Source: Rhizobium sp. NRK18 (GTDB lineage: Bacteria; Pseudomonadota; Alphaproteobacteria; Rhizobiales; Rhizobiaceae). Taken from it: DNA of 64,000 bases. The stretch covers positions 2,075,681-2,139,680 of the forward strand of contig NZ_JANFMV010000001.1 of the NCBI RefSeq assembly GCF_024385575.1, read 5' to 3'. Positions 59,818 to 64,000 of this stretch are shown piece after piece. Every line of letters begins with the position of its first letter. The stretch's first letter is position 1. The translations under genes were made by a program, and so were the position numbers. The notes under the pieces are model-generated. The model did not search any database, had not been told where the DNA came from, and saw nothing but the letters and a program-made list of their open reading frames with translations.

Positions 59818-60178
59818 GGCGGGTCTTGTTCGCTTCCAGAAATTCAGCCGGACCGGCTTATGGATGTCCCGGACGGTGCGCGTGCCGGAATTGTGTCTAG
59901 CGCTGCTCTTAACGCATGTCTTTCGGGAACGGAACACCCTTGTTTGGAAGGGCGCCTGCGCATTTGATCCGCCGAGATCTATTGCGTCGTCGCGTTTTGC
60001 CTGCCTCGCCGTCTATCGGTTCCGCCGGGCGGTCGCTATAGTCGGTGTCGTCGATTCCGGATCGACCTCGAATTTGCTGGCGGCTCCCACACTCAGGAGG
60101 GCCTGCAAATGCCGGTGAGCAGCGCCACAGGAACGAAGGGCCGCATTCTGCCGCAGCCTTCATCTGGGAGAGGATCGG
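59818..60178. other. Intergenic stretch between metG and the permease gene
   Basis: About 360 bases upstream of both divergent genes. I see no credible reading frame, no tRNA and no strong hairpin. It should hold the metG promoter and is a candidate location for one end of the rearrangement that separated metG from holB. Confidence 0.5.
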
Positions 60179-60979
60179 ATGATCTCATCGTGGCTTGACG
60201 CACTCGACTACTCCCTTTGCGGCGGCTTCATAGGCGTTCTCATCGGATTGACGGGCGTCGGCGGCGCATCGCTGATGACGCCGTTGCTGGTGCTGCTGTT
60301 CGGCGTGCATCCGGCCACGGCGGTGGGCACCGATCTTCTCTATGCGGCAATCACCAAATCGGCGGGCAGCATCGTGCACAGCCGCCATGGCAACATCAAC
60401 TGGCGCATCGTCGGACTGCTGGCCGCAGGCAGCCTGCCTGCCTCGTTGCTGACCCTGTGGCTCGTGTCATCCGTCGACCGCAGCGACCTCGCCCTGATCG
60501 GCGGCATAACGGTGGCGCTCGGCGCCCTCCTGATCCTGACGGCGATCCTACTTCTGGCGCGCCCGTGGCTGAAAAGGCTTGTCGCACCTCGTCTTACGGC
60601 ATTCGTCGGCGAAAGGCATGAAAAGCGCATCCTGGTGCTGACCTGGGTTTTGGGCCTGATCCTCGGGACGCTGGTGACGATCACCTCGGTCGGTGCGGGC
60701 GCCATCGGCGTCACCATCCTCCTTCTTCTGTATCCGAGGTTGCCGATACACGAGGTGGTGGGGTCCGACATCGCCCATGCCATACCGCTTACCTTTGTCG
60801 CCGGTCTTGGGTACTGGATGATCGGCGAAATCGACTGGATGATCCTGGGGGCGCTGCTGACGGGATCGATACCCGGAATCATTGCCGGCAGTCACCTCGC
60901 TCCGCGCCTTCCGGAGGTCTATGTCCGGACGCTGCTGGCCATCACGCTGCTGATCGTGGGAGGCAAGCTGATCCTCTGA
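60179..60979 (+). CDS. TauE/SafE family permease
   Basis: A 266-residue membrane protein with about eight membrane segments. The two family repeats are seen as GGFIGVLIGLTGVGGASLMTPLL with VGTDLLYAAITKSAGS, and LGLILGTLVTITSVGAGAIGV with VVGSDIAHAIPLTFVAG. The family moves sulfite, sulfoacetate, taurine-related sulfonates or other organic anions. GGGAGAGG lies just upstream of the ATG. No sulfonate-degradation gene is near, so the substrate is open. Confidence 0.88.
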   Translation: MISSWLDALDYSLCGGFIGVLIGLTGVGGASLMTPLLVLLFGVHPATAVGTDLLYAAITKSAGSIVHSRHGNINWRIVGLLAAGSLPASLLTLWLVSSVDRSDLALIGGITVALGALLILTAILLLARPWLKRLVAPRLTAFVGERHEKRILVLTWVLGLILGTLVTITSVGAGAIGVTILLLLYPRLPIHEVVGSDIAHAIPLTFVAGLGYWMIGEIDWMILGALLTGSIPGIIAGSHLAPRLPEVYVRTLLAITLLIVGGKLIL

Positions 60980-60988
60980 GGCGGCGGC

Positions 60989-62134
60989 TTAGGCGGCCTT
61001 AATGGCAGCGTCCTCCGCATAGAGCCTGGCAAGCCGGCGCTTCTGCTCGATGTGCAATTTCGACACGATGTCCAACAGCTCGTCGGCCTCGTCGTGCGAT
61101 CCGCGCAGATGGCGGAACCTGTCCATCAGTTCGGATGTCAGGTAATCGACTGCATTGTCGTAACCGCCTTCCAGCGCGCCGCGCCAGAGAAAGGCCGCCT
61201 CAACGAAAATCGGGCTGATGGCCCTAGAAATGCCGGCCGCCTCGAACAGTGCCCTCACCGCATGCATGCGGCCCGACGCCAGCACCGCGCGCGCGCGCCG
61301 GTCCTCACAGCCCGAAAGATTGATGATGGCCGCGGCAAAGAACTCCAGGCGTCCGGATACGAGCGCCTGCATGAGAAGCGCCGGCGTCAGACGTCCGGTC
61401 TTGCGCAGATGTTCGGCGAAGTCCCTCAGGTCGTCAGCCTCCAGACCGGCGGAAATCGCTAGCGTGGCAGCCGATCCCGCCTCCTTGACGACGCGGTCGG
61501 TCCGCGAACGGCCTATTGCGGCGCTGACGAAGCCGAATCCGGCAAGGGCTTCCCCGACATGCTGGACCAGCAGCTGACGGGCCTTGCTCGGCAGAGACGG
61601 GCGCTCCAGCAGCATGCTGCGCACCTCGCTGTCATCGCCGAACCGCTCCGCGATGCGCAGCAGCGAGAAGCCGGCAATGCTGGCGCTTTCATTTTCAAGA
61701 AGGGAAATGATTTCCGGCTGATCGCCGACTTCGGCGATTGCTGCGGATACGCCCCGCGACAGCCCTCGCCTCGTCGCGATCAGCGATCTCGTGATGCTGC
61801 TGCCGCGCCCGGCGAGTTCCACCAGATCGCCATCCGTCAGCACAGGCGAACGCAGGAGGATTTCCGAGGCGATCTCGTCCTGGTCGCCGGCAAGGCAGAG
61901 GATGACGGCATGCGGCGCCTCGGGATCGCCGGCCAGCGCATCGGCCAACGCCTTGCGAACCAGCGGCGACGGGTCGTCCAGCAGGTAGGTCATTGCAAGA
62001 TCGGCGGCCTGGCGTTCACCCGGCGTCATGTCCGATTTCAGGTAGGCACGCCCCAGGGCATTGGCCGCTTTCGCACGGTCTCCGGCTTTCGCCGTTTCGG
62101 TCCAGCACAAAAAACGCTCTATGATCACTGGCAT
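60989..62134 (-). CDS. DUF2336 (HEAT-like repeat) protein
   Basis: A 381-residue, wholly alpha-helical soluble protein. Repeating helix pairs such as LLDDPSPLVRKALADALAG, VILCLAGDQDEIASEILLRSP and LLENESASIAGFSLLRIAERFG are the HEAT-like units of DUF2336, a family almost restricted to alphaproteobacteria and of unknown function. The second half has longer irregular helices. It is convergent with the permease gene, 9 bases apart. Confidence 0.85.
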   Translation of the reverse strand: MPVIIERFLCWTETAKAGDRAKAANALGRAYLKSDMTPGERQAADLAMTYLLDDPSPLVRKALADALAGDPEAPHAVILCLAGDQDEIASEILLRSPVLTDGDLVELAGRGSSITRSLIATRRGLSRGVSAAIAEVGDQPEIISLLENESASIAGFSLLRIAERFGDDSEVRSMLLERPSLPSKARQLLVQHVGEALAGFGFVSAAIGRSRTDRVVKEAGSAATLAISAGLEADDLRDFAEHLRKTGRLTPALLMQALVSGRLEFFAAAIINLSGCEDRRARAVLASGRMHAVRALFEAAGISRAISPIFVEAAFLWRGALEGGYDNAVDYLTSELMDRFRHLRGSHDEADELLDIVSKLHIEQKRRLARLYAEDAAIKAA

Positions 62135-62286
62135 GCCCCGCTTCGAATCGTTGCAACCGACATCTATCCGGCTGCAGGTTTCACGGTAGGGGCAAAAAGT
62201 TTAAGATTGGTTCACCATATCGATTAACCATACGGGAGACGACCATCAGCGGCCTTCAACTCTGGGCAGGAGCCACCGTACGGGAC

Positions 62287-62916
62287 ATGGAGCGCGCGCC
62301 GGCCTCTTCCGGTGATGCGCCCGATGTGCTGGTGCTCGATATTGCCGTCGGTCAGCCTGTTCGCTCTGAACAGCTTAAAGCGCTACGGGCGAGCGGCACT
62401 AGGCTTTTCCTGAAGGTCGCATCGTCGGTCACCGGCCCGGACCTCGATCAGCTGATTGCAGCGTTGCTGCCTGACGGTCTCGTGCCTTCCGGTCTGGACG
62501 ACCCGAAGGAGCTGCAAAAGCTCGACGCGCTGCTGTCGGTCGCCGAAGTCCGAAGCGGTCTTGCCGAAGGTCAGACGGGCATCGCGCTCCTTGTCGACAA
62601 TGCCCGCATGCTCTCCAAACTGCAGGATGTCCCCGCCCAGTCGAAACGGATGACGGCGATCGGTTGGGACGGCGAGCGGCTGACGGAAAGCCTTCGCCTG
62701 CCGCGAGCATCCTCCGAACACCTCTCCGGCCCGGTCTTCTCGACCGTCCGGAGCCTGGTGCTGATTTCGGCACGGGCTGCAGGCGTCACGGCACTGGACT
62801 ATGTGCCCCAGCGGCTGTCCCCCACCGATGCGATGATGCGGCTTGGCGCCCTCAGCGCCGATGACGGGTTCGACGGCCTGTTCTGCGGCACTCCGCCAAT
62901 GGCGCTCACCGTCTGA
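62287..62916 (+). CDS. Conserved hypothetical protein, possibly HpcH/CitE-like
   Basis: A protein of at least 209 residues that I do not firmly recognise. Parts such as DVLVLDIAVG, RLFLKVAS, ALLVDNARMLSKL and VRSLVLISARAAGVTALDYV are spaced like the strands of a TIM barrel and recall citrate-lyase-beta/HpaI proteins, but the usual metal-binding Glu/Asp motif is not visible. The ATG at 62287 has a poor ribosome site. The frame is open upstream and reads coding-like back to an ATC at 62245 preceded by GGGAG with 6-base spacing, so the true start may be non-standard. Confidence 0.55.
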   Translation: MERAPASSGDAPDVLVLDIAVGQPVRSEQLKALRASGTRLFLKVASSVTGPDLDQLIAALLPDGLVPSGLDDPKELQKLDALLSVAEVRSGLAEGQTGIALLVDNARMLSKLQDVPAQSKRMTAIGWDGERLTESLRLPRASSEHLSGPVFSTVRSLVLISARAAGVTALDYVPQRLSPTDAMMRLGALSADDGFDGLFCGTPPMALTV

Positions 62917-62933
62917 GGGTTCAGCCTCCGAAA

Positions 62934-63554
62934 TCAGGCGGCTGGAACTTTGGGACGGGCGAGCTGAAAGGCGTCGCTGCCTTCGCAATAGTCCATGTAA
63001 CCCATGCGGGCGACCGGGCGGGCCAGCGACATGTCGATGTTACCGTCCTTCAGGATTTCGTCGCTGAGGTGGATGCCCATGACCTGCCCGAAGACGACCC
63101 AGGAATCGGCAAGTCCGCCGTCGACCGTCTTCGGTCTGTAGACATCGGTCATGCGGCACTCTAGCGCGGCGTAAGCTTCCCCAACGTAAGGTGCGTCGAC
63201 AAGCTCGCCGTCGACCGGCGTCAGGCCCGTCAGCGAAAATTCGTCCACGTCGTAGGCGACGAGCGCTGACGACAGGTTCATCTGGTCGATCAGGTTGCGG
63301 CTGACGAGGTTGGCCGTAAACACACCCGTCTCTTCGATGTTGCGAACGCTGTCCTTGTGGCCGCTCGACGAGAACATCACCATCTTGGGACTGTCGGAGA
63401 TCGCGTTGAAGAAGGAATAGGGGGCGAGATTGCGAATCCCTGCCCTGCCCTTCGTGCCGATCCAGCCGATCGGGCGGGGCGCGACAATCGCCTTGAACGG
63501 GTCGTGCGGCAGACCGTGCTGGTTGCTGTCGGTGGTGTAAAATCTCTTGCTCAT
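62934..63554 (-). CDS. Flavin reductase family (FMN-binding) protein
   Basis: A 206-residue FMN-binding split-barrel protein of the flavin reductase-like family. Typical parts are PFKAIVAPRPIGWIGT, NLAPYSFFNAISDSPKMVMFS and KDSVRNIEETGVFTANLVS. Such proteins supply reduced flavin or act as small oxidoreductases. The ATG at 63554 overlaps the nitroreductase stop by one base (TGATG), so both flavoproteins are co-translated. Confidence 0.9.
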   Translation of the reverse strand: MSKRFYTTDSNQHGLPHDPFKAIVAPRPIGWIGTKGRAGIRNLAPYSFFNAISDSPKMVMFSSSGHKDSVRNIEETGVFTANLVSRNLIDQMNLSSALVAYDVDEFSLTGLTPVDGELVDAPYVGEAYAALECRMTDVYRPKTVDGGLADSWVVFGQVMGIHLSDEILKDGNIDMSLARPVARMGYMDYCEGSDAFQLARPKVPAA

Positions 63555-64000
63555 CACTCGTCTCCCACCCAGGTCACAACGGTATCCAGGTCCGGACGCG
63601 GACGTTCCACCGCCGGAAAGTCCGTCGAACCGATGTGGATGAAGCCGGCCACCTTCTCCCCGGGCTTAACGCCCAGCAGCGGATACGCCGCCTCGTCGAA
63701 GGCGAACCATTCCGTCAGCCAGTTCGATACGTATCCATGGGCATTGGCCGCCATCAGCAGGTTGAGGCAAACCGCACCGGCCGACATCACCTGTTCCCAT
63801 TCGGGGATTTTGAAATGCGGAGCGGCCGTACTGATGACGCCGATAACGACCGGAGCACGGGTAAACCGCGTCCGCTCGACCGCAATCATCTCGTCGGACA
63901 GGTCGGGCTTCTTCGCAAGCGCCATCTTCAAGAGTTCCTCGCCGATGCGGGCACGCTCGGCGCCGCGATAGACGACGAATCGCCACGGGGCGATCTTGCC
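63554..64000 (-). CDS. Nitroreductase family protein (cut by window edge)
   Basis: C-terminal 148 residues of an FMN-dependent nitroreductase; the frame stays open to the right edge, so the start is outside. Family features are [10 protein letters not shown] near the cut end, [49 protein letters not shown] and the final RPDLDTVV. It resembles the short YdjA-type subgroup. It is coupled to the flavin reductase gene downstream. Confidence 0.9.
   Translation of the reverse strand, partial: GKIAPWRFVVYRGAERARIGEELLKMALAKKPDLSDEMIAVERTRFTRAPVVIGVISTAAPHFKIPEWEQVMSAGAVCLNLLMAANAHGYVSNWLTEWFAFDEAAYPLLGVKPGEKVAGFIHIGSTDFPAVERPRPDLDTVVTWVGDE

Noticed and set aside
59909..60163. 84-codon minus-strand frame between metG and the permease gene
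   Set aside because: Arginine-rich, no ribosome site, no recognisable features.

Overview
The window looks like chromosomal DNA of a Rhizobiales alphaproteobacterium, probably Rhizobiaceae. The reasons are the GC-rich codon use, a tandem cold-shock-domain protein, glnB-glnA next to a sigma-54 promoter, an ATP-dependent uvrA facing ssb across a GAAC-N7-GAAC LexA box, and the order dac-tmk-holB, trpD-trpC-moaC-moeA and uvrA/ssb/gyrA/coaD/ppi/queA/tgt. Almost all of it is core genome, densely packed with 1-4 bp overlaps. Names of families and synteny come from memory; no search was run.

Layout. 0-6 kb: end of homoserine dehydrogenase, a MacAB efflux pair, recJ, then two nearly identical tRNA-Glu genes with their own duplicated promoters. 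6-13 kb: envelope and housekeeping genes (M15-type peptidase, glyoxalase I, cold shock, DUF192), tRNA-Ser, an AT-rich islet with one membrane protein, a hydrolase and RlpA. 12.6-15.6 kb: a D,D-carboxypeptidase homologue that has lost two of its three active-site motifs, then tmk-holB. 16-19 kb: GNAT and parE. 19-29 kb: tpiA-secG-pyrG converging on a trpD-trpC-moaC-moeA operon preceded by a PpiD-like foldase. 29-39 kb: acetamidase-like gene, hspQ, two EamA exporters, glnB-glnA, the NAD(P)HX repair enzyme, a Na/Pi-cotransporter-like protein, DUF72, and a VapBC-type toxin-antitoxin pair with a repeat operator. 39.7-48 kb: uvrA and ssb with an SOS promoter, a membrane-anchored Mrr-type nuclease, marC, gyrA. 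48-53 kb: two unlisted small membrane-protein genes, coaD, two cyclophilins, queA, tgt. 53-56 kb: LysR regulator, PAT-like acetyltransferase and MFS exporter. 56.6-60 kb: MBL hydrolase, tatD, metG. 60-64 kb: TauE/SafE permease, DUF2336 protein, a conserved unknown, flavin reductase and a nitroreductase cut by the window edge.

The most interesting point is a pair of single-pass small membrane proteins (50 and 45 residues, 48169-48506, minus strand). They have good ribosome sites, a strong terminator, and a GAAC-N7-GAAC motif upstream that overlaps a -10-like element in the same way as at ssb, so they may be DNA-damage-inducible. Other points: the degenerate carboxypeptidase; a Tgt lacking two zinc cysteines; and evidence for rearrangement, because tmk-holB and metG-tatD-MBL, which I remember as one cluster in Rhizobiales, lie 43 kb apart in opposite orientation. 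The GC and AT statements are by eye.
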